A stretch of 64,000 nucleotides of DNA from Paenibacillus sp. MZ04-78.2 (GCF_024213375.1 NZ_JANAVJ010000027.1:1-64000), one strand, 5' to 3'. Counted from the first letter of the stretch, positions 1 through 7,410 are shown. Made by a program: numbers and translations. The notes: generated from the sequence alone by a model not told the origin.

Positions 1-112
1 GCTCTGATCTAGGATGAGCTAATGAGCTAGCTCTTAACTTAGCAGTCGGCACAAAACAGAAATGGCCTGCGTGCGTTAACTAGCTAAGAATCCCACGGCT
101 TTAGCCGTGTTG
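1..112 (+). mobile_element. Possible right-end remnant of an IS200/IS605-family element (TnpB-associated end)
   Basis: Two stem-loops lie close together: GAGCTA/TAGCTC at 16-21/28-33 and CACGGC-TTTA-GCCGTG at 94-109. The second, preceded by CTAAGAATCC, looks like the right-end hairpin of IS605/IS1341-type elements, which also forms the 3' scaffold of the omega RNA used by TnpB. No tnpA or tnpB coding sequence is visible, so either the element continues left of the window or only its end survives. The assignment rests on resemblance of a short motif and is tentative. Confidence 0.38.
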
Positions 113-256
113 GAGGCTCAAAAAAGCGAACATTACTGGTACGGCGTAACGAACCCGCTGTTCGATGTCATGCTGGGCACGTTCCGCGACGAGCAGCAGG
201 TGGAAAAAAGCGAAACGGCGCGCAATCTGGAAGGAAAAGAGGATGCGCGGCTCTAG
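110..256 (+). pseudogene. Unassigned C-terminal gene fragment next to the IS-like end
   Basis: An open frame of 48 codons starts directly at the IS-like hairpin and ends at TAG 254-256. It contains SEHYWYGVTNPLFDVMLG and a charged tail. There is no ribosome binding site before the only possible start (TTG 110), so it looks like the 3' end of a gene whose front was lost at the element boundary. The family is not recognised. Confidence 0.3.
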
Positions 257-302
257 TCCCGTTTCAATACTTGGCCAGTTCGATGACCTGTAGACGGACG
301 CA

Positions 303-327
303 TTGCAAAAAGCGCCCCGCTTGCGGG
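303..327 (-). terminator. Probable terminator of the MarR remnant
   Basis: On the reverse strand CCCGC-AA-GCGGG is followed by a GC-rich extension and a run of T. It lies just beyond the stop codon of the MarR fragment. The tight loop makes it a modest candidate. Confidence 0.42.
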
Positions 328-339
328 TCATTTTGTATT

Positions 340-527
340 TTAGAGCTTCAAGGCGAGCTGTTCGGTAATTTTGTCGATCATAGAGAAAAACTGCGTCTTT
401 TCCTCGTCGCTTAGCGGTTCAAGCATGTCGGTAAGCAGCTGCCGCCGGATCTCCATGGCGCTCATCACGAAGGCAGCGCCTTGCTCCGTGAGCGCGATCC
501 GTACGGTGCGCCGGTCCGAATCGCTCA
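340..527 (-). pseudogene. MarR-family regulator, C-terminal remnant
   Basis: The last about 60 codons match the C-terminal part of a MarR winged-helix regulator: the wing motif SDSDRRTVRIALTEQG, then the dimerisation helices ending DKITEQLALKL. Upstream of about position 528 the same frame reads antisense to an MFS fragment and no longer resembles a MarR protein, so the DNA-binding helix-turn-helix and the start are gone. An intact MarR protein is about 140-150 residues. MarR genes often sit beside DHA2 drug exporters, and an exporter remnant starts exactly at the break, on the other strand; the two were probably one regulator-pump locus now collapsed. Not expected to be functional. Confidence 0.6.
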
Positions 528-530
528 TTA

Positions 531-719
531 TGCCGCGTTCACGGACCGGATGGATACGACGGACCCGACCTTCGTGGACTCGTTCAATGCGCTCGTTAAC
601 CGGATTGCCACGGCGGCGCATCTGCCGCTGACCGAAGCGAAAACGCAAGCGGCAGCGGCGTTAGCCGGGCAAGCGAAGCTGCAGGCGACGGTGATGGGGA
701 TTAACGACGCCTTTTTCTG
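531..719 (+). pseudogene. DHA2-type MFS drug exporter, C-terminal remnant
   Basis: The reading frame from about 531 contains FTDRMDTTDPTFVDSFNALV, then AALAGQAKLQATVMGINDAF and FW. This is the pattern of the last extracellular loop and the beginning of the final helix in 14-TM EmrB/QacA-type exporters. The front of the protein (about 400 residues) is absent and the frame is lost right after NDAFFW, where the last membrane helix should follow. The fragment begins at the break of the reverse-strand MarR remnant. Clear as debris; the assignment to DHA2 is by pattern. Confidence 0.52.
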
Positions 720-721
720 GC

Positions 722-919
722 CGGGCGCTTGCTCCCGAAGCCGATGCGGAAGCCTCGCGGACTTCGGCCAAGCTTGCCGATCCGGAATATCGTCAGGCAT
801 TACGCGGGTTTACTCAACCGGCAAGGCCTGAGACGCCGTCCGAGAAAGCCGTCGAAGCTTCCATGAAGGACGACGACTTCCGTACGGCGCTGCGGTCGAT
901 GCACAACAAGAAGCAATAA
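722..919 (+). pseudogene. Unassigned gene tail downstream of the MFS remnant
   Basis: A frame different from the MFS fragment stays open from 722 to TAA 917-919 and encodes an acidic, Ala-rich sequence including ADPEYRQALRGF and ending SMKDDDFRTALRSMHNKKQ. There is no start with a ribosome binding site. It may be the end of a third gene fused here, or the frameshifted extension of the MFS gene, although it lacks the hydrophobic last helix expected there. Family not recognised. Confidence 0.28.
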
Positions 920-930
920 TACGATTGCGG

Positions 931-990
931 AAAAAGACTTCATGACTTCAGGTGATCGCATAGGCGTTCTGAGGGGAGGAAGTCTTTTTT
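931..990. terminator. Long-range inverted repeat, bidirectional terminator-like
   Basis: AAAAAGACTTC at 931-941 pairs perfectly with GAAGTCTTTTT at 979-989, giving A/T tracts on both sides. The 37-nt loop is long for a terminator, but the position just after the gene debris fits that role. Confidence 0.45.
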
Positions 991-1063
991 GCCATGGTTG
1001 GAGCCAAGCCAATTACCAATTAGGTATTCTGTTTTTGGGTGAATTTTCGAACCGGGTACATAG

Positions 1064-1161
1064 TTATCCACGGAGTTATACACATAATAAACAGCCTGTA
1101 CACGAAAAAAAATGCCTACGGGCCTTTGTTATTCACATATCCACAGAATAGGTTATGCACA
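1064..1161 (+). promoter_or_regulatory. Cluster of DnaA-box-like 9-mers
   Basis: Five 9-mers in the same orientation each differ from TTATCCACA at one position: TTATCCACG (1064-1072), TTATACACA (1076-1084), TTATTCACA (1129-1137), ATATCCACA (1137-1145) and TTATGCACA (1153-1161). Three fit TTATNCACA exactly. The surroundings (931-1576) contain no convincing gene, and the DNA from about 1240 on is AT-rich. dnaA and dnaN are not nearby, so this is not the usual oriC context. A DnaA-titration or regulatory cluster, like the intergenic DnaA-box clusters of B. subtilis, is the best reading. DnaA binding is inferred. Confidence 0.6.
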
Positions 1162-1213
1162 CCGGGATTTGGAAATTCGGTTTCCATGGGTTTGGTTCTT
1201 TATAGACAGAAAG

Positions 1214-1241
1214 AGACCCACAAGCAACGGGCTGTGGGTCT
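1214..1241. repeat. Hairpin in the AT-rich intergenic region
   Basis: AGACCCAC (1214-1221) and GTGGGTCT (1234-1241) are exact inverted repeats, and the stem extends inward by AGC/GCT after a one-base bulge, leaving a 5-nt loop. A short T-rich stretch follows. It could terminate transcription entering from the left; no gene is assigned to it. Confidence 0.4.
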
Positions 1242-1406
1242 AAAGGTTTTATATATTAAAAAGGGGGTCAAGGATTATTATAGCCTGCGAACATTAAAGA
1301 ACGATGAAAATTATATTTCAATTAGATTACAAAACCCAAACAATAATTCACGACAGATCGGCATAACGGTATATAATTTCAACATTATTTTGTTCCACGG
1401 GGATAT

Positions 1407-1435
1407 TTGCCTTTACGTACGGAATGTGGTAAAAT
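1407..1435 (+). promoter_or_regulatory. Sigma-A-type promoter of the cold-shock gene
   Basis: TTGCCT (1407-1412), a 17-bp spacer and TAAAAT (1430-1435) form a good housekeeping promoter. Transcription would start near 1442, giving a leader of about 135 nt before the cold-shock ATG. Long structured leaders are typical of cold-shock mRNAs. Confidence 0.55.
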
Positions 1436-1461
1436 AAACCCAATGTTTATAAATGAAACCG

Positions 1462-1522
1462 AAATTCACATATTGAAAAAGGTGACATTTTTTACATGAT
1501 ACTTTTTTCAATGTGTGAATTT
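1462..1522 (+). promoter_or_regulatory. Long inverted repeat in the cold-shock mRNA leader
   Basis: The 19-nt arms 1462-1480 and 1504-1522 are complementary except for one position that makes a U-G pair; 23 nt separate them. A T-rich stretch follows the right arm. In RNA this would be an AU-rich, marginally stable hairpin, so it could act as an attenuator or as a temperature-sensitive leader element. Function is inferred. Confidence 0.5.
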
Positions 1523-1576
1523 TTTAATTTTGGTTAAAAATGAGCATATTAATATCATTTAGTGGAGGTCACACCC

Positions 1577-1780
1577 ATGCAAACAGGTACAGTAAAATGG
1601 TTTAACGCAGAGAAAGGCTACGGCTTCATCGAAGTTGAAGGCGGCAACGACGTATTCGTGCATTTCAGCGCGATCCAAGGCGAAGGCTTCAAGTCCCTGG
1701 ACGAAGGCCAACGCGTTGAATTCAACGTTGTTCAAGGCAACCGCGGACCGCAAGCCGAGAACGTTGTTAAAGTTTACTAA
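1577..1780 (+). CDS. Cold-shock protein (CspA/CspB family)
   Basis: A 67-residue single cold-shock domain protein that binds single-stranded RNA and DNA as a chaperone in the cytoplasm. RNP1 is KGYGFIEV (about residues 13-20) and RNP2 is VFVHF (26-30); the start [10 protein letters not shown] and length match CspB/CspD proteins. ATG 1577 is chosen over GTG 1562 because GGAGGT at 1564-1569 is well placed for it. It has its own promoter (1407-1435), a long structured leader and its own terminator (1790-1820), so it is monocistronic. The next gene is another cold-inducible family, which supports a cold-response locus. Which csp paralogue it is cannot be said. Confidence 0.96.
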   Translation: MQTGTVKWFNAEKGYGFIEVEGGNDVFVHFSAIQGEGFKSLDEGQRVEFNVVQGNRGPQAENVVKVY

Positions 1781-1789
1781 GCAGCAAGC

Positions 1790-1820
1790 CCGCTCTTAAC
1801 GCAAGTTAGGGGCGGTTTTT
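1790..1820 (+). terminator. Rho-independent terminator of the cold-shock gene
   Basis: An 11-bp stem (1790-1800 with 1805-1815, two G-U pairs) closes a GCAA loop and is followed by five T. Confidence 0.85.
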
Positions 1821-1853
1821 CTTTTAGTATTGAGATCGGAAAGGGGAATGGCC

Positions 1854-2081
1854 ATGAATTATCGTAAAAAGATGTTTGAGGAGATTCCCAAGGAAGAGAC
1901 CAAGATCTGGTCCTGTACAAAAGAAGATTGCAATGGGTGGATGCGGGACAATTTTATGTTCGAGCACAACCCGACGTGTCCGTTGTGCCAGTCCCCGATG
2001 GTCAGCGATACGAAAATGCTGCCGGTGCTCGTGAACTCGACGCTGGATCAGCGTCCGGCTAACGCCGGCCAAGAGGAATAG
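1854..2081 (+). CDS. ydjO: YdjO-family cold-inducible protein
   Basis: A small protein of 75 residues with a four-cysteine zinc-ribbon pattern: WSCTKEDCNGWMRDNF, then NPTCPLCQSPMV. This is the hallmark of the YdjO family found in Bacillus and Paenibacillus. ATG 1854 is preferred because the AAAGGGG at 1840-1846 is about 7 nt upstream; the in-frame ATG 1848 is too close to it. It follows the csp terminator, so it needs its own promoter; none stands out in the 33-nt gap, and read-through from csp is possible. The cysteines suggest zinc binding; the molecular role is unknown. Confidence 0.9.
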   Translation: MNYRKKMFEEIPKEETKIWSCTKEDCNGWMRDNFMFEHNPTCPLCQSPMVSDTKMLPVLVNSTLDQRPANAGQEE

Positions 2082-2095
2082 GCACGCATCTGACA

Positions 2096-2136
2096 GCCGC
2101 CGTTCAAGTTGTTAACTTGGATGAGCGGTCTTTTTA
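2096..2136 (+). terminator. Terminator after ydjO
   Basis: An interrupted stem (CCGC...AAGTT with AACTT...GCGG) around 2097-2129 is followed by TCTTTTT. Confidence 0.7.
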
Positions 2137-2158
2137 GGTTTCGAGTGAGGTGACGAAG

Positions 2159-2770
2159 ATGCTCGAATGGACGGGAGAACGAATTATTCCCAAGCAGATG
2201 AAGCCGACGAACGGCATGCTGCTGGAGCATATCGCGAGATATTATTTTGCCGCTCCTTACGTGAAGGGGCGGGTGCTGGACATTGCCTGCGGAACCGGAT
2301 ACGGGAGCCATATGACGGCCAAGGAGCGGAAGCGGGAAGTGACGGAAATCGTCGCCGTCGACAACGATGAGGAGACGCTGCGGTATGCGAGTCGGGAATA
2401 CCATCATCAGAAGGTGACGTATGTGCAAGGGGACGCAACGGACTCCGGGCTTCCGGAGCGGCTTGGCCTGTTCGATACGATCTTGAGCTTTGAAACGATC
2501 GAGCACCTGAAGGACGACAGGACGTTCATGGACAACCTCTACCGCATGCTGAAGCCGGGGGGAATTCTGGTCCTGTCCAGCCCGTTCGGCCGGGGGCGGG
2601 GCATGCCGACCAGCGAACCGTTTCATGTTCACCAGCTTACAGCAAGCGAGTTCGAGGAGCTGTTTACCGGCTTTGCCGAGGTGGACATTTACTACCAGCG
2701 GGGCGTCACCTTCGAGAAGCCGCGGGACGGAATCCGGTATTTTATCGGCGTGGCGGTGTGCCGGAAGTAG
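2159..2770 (+). CDS. Class I SAM-dependent methyltransferase
   Basis: A soluble protein of 203 residues with a complete Rossmann-type methyltransferase core: motif I VLDIACGTGYGSHM (about residues 38-51), the acidic end of strand 2 in AVDNDEE, YVQGDA, motif IV FDTILSFETIEHL and post-IV RMLKPGGILVLSSP. This is the methyltransferase type 11/25 layout. The substrate cannot be told from the sequence. ATG 2159 is preferred over GTG 2150 because the GAGGTG at 2146-2151 is correctly spaced for it. It lies alone between the ydjO terminator and the two-component genes. Confidence 0.9.
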   Translation: MLEWTGERIIPKQMKPTNGMLLEHIARYYFAAPYVKGRVLDIACGTGYGSHMTAKERKREVTEIVAVDNDEETLRYASREYHHQKVTYVQGDATDSGLPERLGLFDTILSFETIEHLKDDRTFMDNLYRMLKPGGILVLSSPFGRGRGMPTSEPFHVHQLTASEFEELFTGFAEVDIYYQRGVTFEKPRDGIRYFIGVAVCRK

Positions 2771-2910
2771 CGGGACCCCGCGCAGCACCTATCTCCTCCA
2801 CTTTTCAAACGGGACGCCGTACTGGTATATTTGTTGTCATAATATTCCATGCCGCCGAAGCCGGGAACGCCGGTTCCCGCTTCAGGCGTAACGAAGCGAG
2901 GCTGCGACCG

Positions 2911-4566
2911 ATGTACAAGCTCATGCTTGTGGAAGACGAAGAAGATGTGCGCGAAGGCATCCTGCGGGAGATCGACTGGGCCCGCCACGGATTCGAAGTG
3001 ATCGAAACCGCGGAAAACGGTCAGGAGGCGGCGGAGCTGTTCGAACGGCAGGTGCCGGACGTCGTCGTCACCGACATCCGCATGCCGTTTATGGACGGGC
3101 TGCAGCTCGCGGCGTGGATCAGGCAGCGGCATGAAGCGACGAAGATCGTCATCCTGACCGGCTTCGACGAGTTCGAATATGCGCAAAAAGCGGTCAAGCT
3201 GCATATCGACGAATATGTGCTCAAGCCGTATTCGGCACAGGAGCTGATCGACGTGCTGGTGAAAATCAAGCACCGGATTGACGAAGAAGCGGCGGAAAAG
3301 GAAAACGTCCAGACGCTTCAGGAGCATTACCGCAGAAGTCTGCCTGTGCTGCGCGAGGTTTTTCTGGCCTCGCTGGTCGCGCGGAAGCTCCCGCGGCGCG
3401 AAATCGAGGAGAAGTGCCGCAGCTACAATCTGGAGCTGGCGGCGGACGCCTACGTCGTATCCGTCATCAGCATGGATACAGGGGACAGCGAGGAAACAGA
3501 GGGGGCAGCCGAAGCCTCTCTCAAAGGCTCGAAGGATACGGAGCTGAAACGCTTCGCCGTGCTGAACATTGCCGAAGAAATCGTCGAGAAGCACCGCTTG
3601 GGACGGGTGTTTTTGCACAACGATACCTTGGTGCTTTTGACGGTAGCCGGACAGGGGACGGAGGGCGAAGCCTCCGCACTTAAGAAAACGCTTACTGCGC
3701 TGGAGGACATCCGGCAGAGCATTGCGAAATATTTGAAATTTACCGTCACGATCGGCGTCGGCACCGTATGCGGCGAATTGACGAACGTATCCTATTCTTA
3801 CAAGGATGCGGTATTGGCGCTTGATTACCGCGGCATTCTCGGGGGCAACCGGATCATTTGCATCGACGATGTGGAGACGCGTTTCGTCGAGAAGCTGCGC
3901 TTTGACGAATTGAAGGAGCATGCGTTGATCCGCTGTCTGAAGGTTGGCACCCCGCAGGAAATTCAGGAGACGGTGGACGGCTTGTTTCACGGCATCGGTG
4001 AAACGCAGGTGTCGTTCAAGGATTACCAGATTTACTTGATGGAACTGCTAACCGCCATACTCAAAGCGGCCAAAGACGCGAACGTCGATTTGGATGCGGT
4101 GCTTGGGACGGACTTCGTGCCTTTCGCGGAGCTGCATAAGTTCACAAGCTTGCAGGAGGCGAAGAGCCGCATTTTCGGGCTGTGCACAAACATTATGAAC
4201 AGCATCGCGAGCCAGCGGCAGTATACGTACAAATCGCTGGTGGAGCAGGCGATCGACTATACGAAGCGTCATTACCACGAGACCGACATTTCAATCCAGA
4301 AAGTATGCGGCCATCTGCATATCAGCGCCGGTTATTTCAGCAGCATTTTCAAGAAAGAGGCGAAAATGACGTTCGTGAACTACCTGATGCACATTCGGAT
4401 GGAAGCGGCGAAGGAACTGCTGCGGACGACCGATCTCAAAGCGTTCGAGATCGCCGAGCGGGTCGGGTATGCGGAGCCGAACTACTTCAGCTTCAGCTTC
4501 CGCAAGCATGTCGGCGTCTCGCCGAAGGAATACCGCAGCGCCGCCATGGAGGGACAGCGCGGATGA
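2911..4566 (+). CDS. YesN-type response regulator (REC + AraC HTH)
   Basis: A 551-residue two-component response regulator. The N-terminal receiver (about 1-125) has the acidic VEDEED, the phosphoacceptor Asp in VVVTDIRMPFMDG (about residue 55) and the Lys in VLKPYS. A long middle region resembles the linker of YesN proteins, and the C-terminal about 100 residues form two AraC helix-turn-helices (ISIQKVCGHLHISAGYFSSI and the FRKHVGVSPKEYR end). ATG 2911 is the start; the upstream in-frame extension overlaps the methyltransferase and does not resemble the family. The stop overlaps the kinase start by ATGA. It most likely activates the mgl operon; see the direct repeats at 7457-7487. Confidence 0.95.
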   Translation: MYKLMLVEDEEDVREGILREIDWARHGFEVIETAENGQEAAELFERQVPDVVVTDIRMPFMDGLQLAAWIRQRHEATKIVILTGFDEFEYAQKAVKLHIDEYVLKPYSAQELIDVLVKIKHRIDEEAAEKENVQTLQEHYRRSLPVLREVFLASLVARKLPRREIEEKCRSYNLELAADAYVVSVISMDTGDSEETEGAAEASLKGSKDTELKRFAVLNIAEEIVEKHRLGRVFLHNDTLVLLTVAGQGTEGEASALKKTLTALEDIRQSIAKYLKFTVTIGVGTVCGELTNVSYSYKDAVLALDYRGILGGNRIICIDDVETRFVEKLRFDELKEHALIRCLKVGTPQEIQETVDGLFHGIGETQVSFKDYQIYLMELLTAILKAAKDANVDLDAVLGTDFVPFAELHKFTSLQEAKSRIFGLCTNIMNSIASQRQYTYKSLVEQAIDYTKRHYHETDISIQKVCGHLHISAGYFSSIFKKEAKMTFVNYLMHIRMEAAKELLRTTDLKAFEIAERVGYAEPNYFSFSFRKHVGVSPKEYRSAAMEGQRG

Positions 4567-6359
4567 AGCGGGTGCCCCGAGGGCTTCGGCGGATGGCTGC
4601 ATCCGCTGTCTATACGTGGAGGGTTAAGAGCATTCAGGTGATCATCACCGCGTCGTTCACGCTGCTGACGCTGCTTGTGATGGCGTTCGTCAGCGTGATG
4701 CTGTACAACAAATTTACGAAGACGGCGGAGCAGAACACGTTTCTCAGCAATGAACAGATCGTCGCGCAGGTGAAATACAACCTCGAAATTTACCTGCAAA
4801 ATATGTCCCAGGTGTTTCAGACCGTGGAGCAGAAGGTGCGGATGAATTCCGTGGTATCGGGAGAAGAACGGCTGACCGAGCAGCTCGGCACGATACTGGA
4901 CAGCCGCACAGATATCGTGTCGATGGCGCTGTTTACGGCAGACGGCGAGCCGATGACGGGGCTTCCGGTCATGGAGATGCGCAAGAACACGAAGCTGGCC
5001 GAGCAGAGCTGGTTCAAGACGGCGCTGGAAAACCCGAACCATCTTACCTTCTCGCTGCCGCACATCCAGAACCTGTACAAGGGCAAATATACGTGGGTCG
5101 TGTCCATGAGCAAGCAGATCACGATCGAACGCGGCGGCGAGAAGCGGAACGCCGTACTGCTCGTCGATTTCAACTTCAAGATAATCGACGACCTGTGCCG
5201 CCGGGTCAGCCTGGGGAAGAAAGGCTACGTATACATCATCGACGAGTCCGCAGGCAACATCGTGTATCACCCTCAGCAGCAGCTCATTTATATCGGCCTG
5301 AAATACGAGAATGTGGAGCAGGCGCTCAAATACACGTACGGCAATTATCTCGATTCCTCCAGCGGCGACAAGCGGCTGATCACCATCGCCACGGTCAACA
5401 ACATCGGCTGGAAAATCATCGGAGTTTCTTACATGGACGAAATCGTGACTGCCAAGAAAGAAATCGGCGGCTTCATTGCCTGGCTGCTGCTATTTGTCGT
5501 CGTCTTCGTGCTGTTGATCTCGGCGTTCATGTCGGCCAAAATTTCGCAGCCGATTCGCCGTCTGGAGCGTTCGATGAGCAAGGTGGAGCAGGGTGTGTTC
5601 GACATTCACATCCAGGTGCAGGGCGACGATGAGGTGGGGCGGCTGTCACGCCGGTTCAACTATATGGTGGCCCGCATCCGCGAGCTGATGGGTCAAATCA
5701 TCCGCGAGCAGGAAGCGAAGCGCAGGGGCGAGCTTGAGGTGCTGCATGCGCAGATTCACCCGCATTTTCTGTATAATACGCTGAATTCGGTCGTGCGGCT
5801 GGCCGGCGGAGGCAAGAGCGAAGAGGTCATTACGATGATTACGGCGCTGTCGAAGTTTTTCCGCATCAGCCTCAGCAAAGGCCAGACCGTCATCTCCGTG
5901 CAGGACGAGCTGGAGCATGTCCGCAATTATTTGATCATCCAGAAGATGCGCTACAAGAACAAATTCGAATTCGCGATCGAAGCGGAGTCGGAGGTCTTGG
6001 ACTGCCGGACGCTGAAGCTGATTTTGCAGCCGATTGTGGAGAACGCCATCTACCACGGCATCGAAATGATGGCGGACGAAGGCTTCATCCGGATCACCGC
6101 AGAGCTTGCCGGGGAAAAGGTACGGCTGCAGGTCATCGACAACGGGCTCGGCATCCCGGCGGACAAGCTGGAACGGCTGCTGACGGGCGAGGCGGCAAGC
6201 GGCGAAGGCTCTTCCGTCGGCTTACGCAACGTGCATGAGCGTATCCGGCTTGGCTACGGCGAAGCCTACGGGCTGGAGATCGAGAGCCGGGTGGAGGAAG
6301 GTACGACGGTGACGTTGTGGCTTCCGGCGATTCGAACGGAAGGGGCGGAGGAGCGATGA
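4563..6359 (+). CDS. YesM-type sensor histidine kinase
   Basis: A membrane kinase of 598 residues. A first TM helix (about 21-43) and a second (about 302-326) flank an extracellular Cache-like sensor region; HAMP follows (about 320-375). The His_kinase domain has HPHFLYNTLNS (phosphoacceptor His near 399), and the C-terminal ATPase shows VENAIYHGIE, VIDNGLGIP and VGLRNVHERIRLGYG. The start overlaps the regulator stop (ATGA at 4563-4566) and the stop overlaps the next start in the same way, so translation of all three is coupled. With a binding lipoprotein encoded next, the sensor probably reads a sugar-loaded binding protein, as described for XylFII-LytS. Specificity is inferred. Confidence 0.95.
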   Translation: MKRVPRGLRRMAASAVYTWRVKSIQVIITASFTLLTLLVMAFVSVMLYNKFTKTAEQNTFLSNEQIVAQVKYNLEIYLQNMSQVFQTVEQKVRMNSVVSGEERLTEQLGTILDSRTDIVSMALFTADGEPMTGLPVMEMRKNTKLAEQSWFKTALENPNHLTFSLPHIQNLYKGKYTWVVSMSKQITIERGGEKRNAVLLVDFNFKIIDDLCRRVSLGKKGYVYIIDESAGNIVYHPQQQLIYIGLKYENVEQALKYTYGNYLDSSSGDKRLITIATVNNIGWKIIGVSYMDEIVTAKKEIGGFIAWLLLFVVVFVLLISAFMSAKISQPIRRLERSMSKVEQGVFDIHIQVQGDDEVGRLSRRFNYMVARIRELMGQIIREQEAKRRGELEVLHAQIHPHFLYNTLNSVVRLAGGGKSEEVITMITALSKFFRISLSKGQTVISVQDELEHVRNYLIIQKMRYKNKFEFAIEAESEVLDCRTLKLILQPIVENAIYHGIEMMADEGFIRITAELAGEKVRLQVIDNGLGIPADKLERLLTGEAASGEGSSVGLRNVHERIRLGYGEAYGLEIESRVEEGTTVTLWLPAIRTEGAEER

Positions 6360-7342
6360 CAAACGGAAACGCAGTGATTCAAACGGTTCCGGTGCTGCTT
6401 GCAGCCTTGCTCTGCCTCCTGCTGCTTCCGGCTTGCGGGAGTGAGAACACCGAGCCGCACATCGCGGAGCCGAAGAAGCAAATTGCTCTCGTGCTGAAGA
6501 CGCATAACAGCGATTATTGGAAAACGGTACGCACGGGGGCCGAAGCTGCGGCAAAAGAGTTCGGCATCGAGCTGTCGGTCGGGGCGCCCAAGCAGGAAGA
6601 GGACGTGCAGGGCCAAATTCAACTCGTGAACGAAGCGGTCAACTATAAGCGGGCTGCGCTGGTCCTGGCGGCGAACGACGATCAAGCGCTCGCGGAAGCG
6701 GCCGGACAAGCGGCGGAGCGAGGCATGCCGGTTATCGCCATCGATACGGAGATCGACTCGTCGCGGGTGCGCAGCTTCATCGGCATCGACAACTTCGAGG
6801 CCGGAAGCAAGGCGGGGCTCAAAATGGCGTCGCTGGTCGGGAGCCAGGGACGCATCGCGGTGATCGGCTTCAAGCCGAGCGTGAGGACGACCGAGCAGCG
6901 GGAGCGGGGCGTACTGGACGAACTCGCCAAGCACAGCCAGATGAAGGTGATGGAGCAGGTCGAGTGCGCCTCGGACCCCGCTCCGTGCGCAGGACAAATC
7001 CGTCGGCTCCTGCAGGAGCCTGTAGACGGGATCGTTGCGCTGCATGCCGTTTCGTCCATTGAGGTTGTCCGGGCGATTGGGGAGATGGGGCTGGAGGGAA
7101 AAGTAAAGGCCGTCACGTTCGACAGCACGGCCGAAAATATCGAATCGCTGCAGGAAGGCGTCATTCAGGCGACGATTATCCAAAATCCGTTCAGCATGGG
7201 CTACCTGGGCGTCAAATATGCGGTGGAAGCCTTGGAAGGCAAGAAGGTGCCCGCCCGCTTCGATACCGAAACGAAGGTGATCGATCAGGACAATATGTTC
7301 TGGTCGGACAACCAGAAGCTTTTGTTTCCTTTTGTGAAGTGA
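6356..7342 (+). CDS. Sugar-binding lipoprotein, probable co-sensor of the kinase
   Basis: A type I periplasmic-binding-protein fold of 328 residues (Peripla_BP_4 / galactose-ribose type). It has a lipoprotein signal ending LLPACGS, strand 1 IALVLKTHNSDYWKTV, and hinge motifs such as PVIAIDTEID and VKAVTFDS. ATG 6356 overlaps the kinase stop, with GGAGGAG just upstream. It is not adjacent to a permease: it is cotranscribed with the two-component pair and separated by a strong terminator from the complete mglBAC operon, which has its own binding protein. This placement suggests a sensory rather than transport role. A simple second transporter-binding protein is the alternative. Confidence 0.88.
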   Translation: MTNGNAVIQTVPVLLAALLCLLLLPACGSENTEPHIAEPKKQIALVLKTHNSDYWKTVRTGAEAAAKEFGIELSVGAPKQEEDVQGQIQLVNEAVNYKRAALVLAANDDQALAEAAGQAAERGMPVIAIDTEIDSSRVRSFIGIDNFEAGSKAGLKMASLVGSQGRIAVIGFKPSVRTTEQRERGVLDELAKHSQMKVMEQVECASDPAPCAGQIRRLLQEPVDGIVALHAVSSIEVVRAIGEMGLEGKVKAVTFDSTAENIESLQEGVIQATIIQNPFSMGYLGVKYAVEALEGKKVPARFDTETKVIDQDNMFWSDNQKLLFPFVK

Positions 7343-7410
7343 GAAAATGGAGAGGGCGGCCGTATGAGCGGTCGCTTTTGACGTTTTGGAATTGGCCCTC
7401 CCCATAAAAG

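Noticed and set aside
481-831. One intact 116-residue gene
   Set aside because: Only its middle resembles an MFS exporter; both ends are junction artefacts, so it is described as debris.
1039-1437. Protein of 132 residues read through the non-coding tract
   Set aside because: It runs across the DnaA-box cluster and hairpin, has no good ribosome binding site and low-complexity, unlikely composition.
1000-1560. Chromosomal replication origin
   Set aside because: DnaA-box-like sites and AT-rich DNA are present, but there is no dnaA, dnaN, gyrase or rpmH neighbourhood; a binding cluster is the more cautious call.
2692-3990. Long reverse-strand open frames opposite the regulator and kinase genes
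   Set aside because: They are shadows caused by high GC; the forward frames carry all family motifs.
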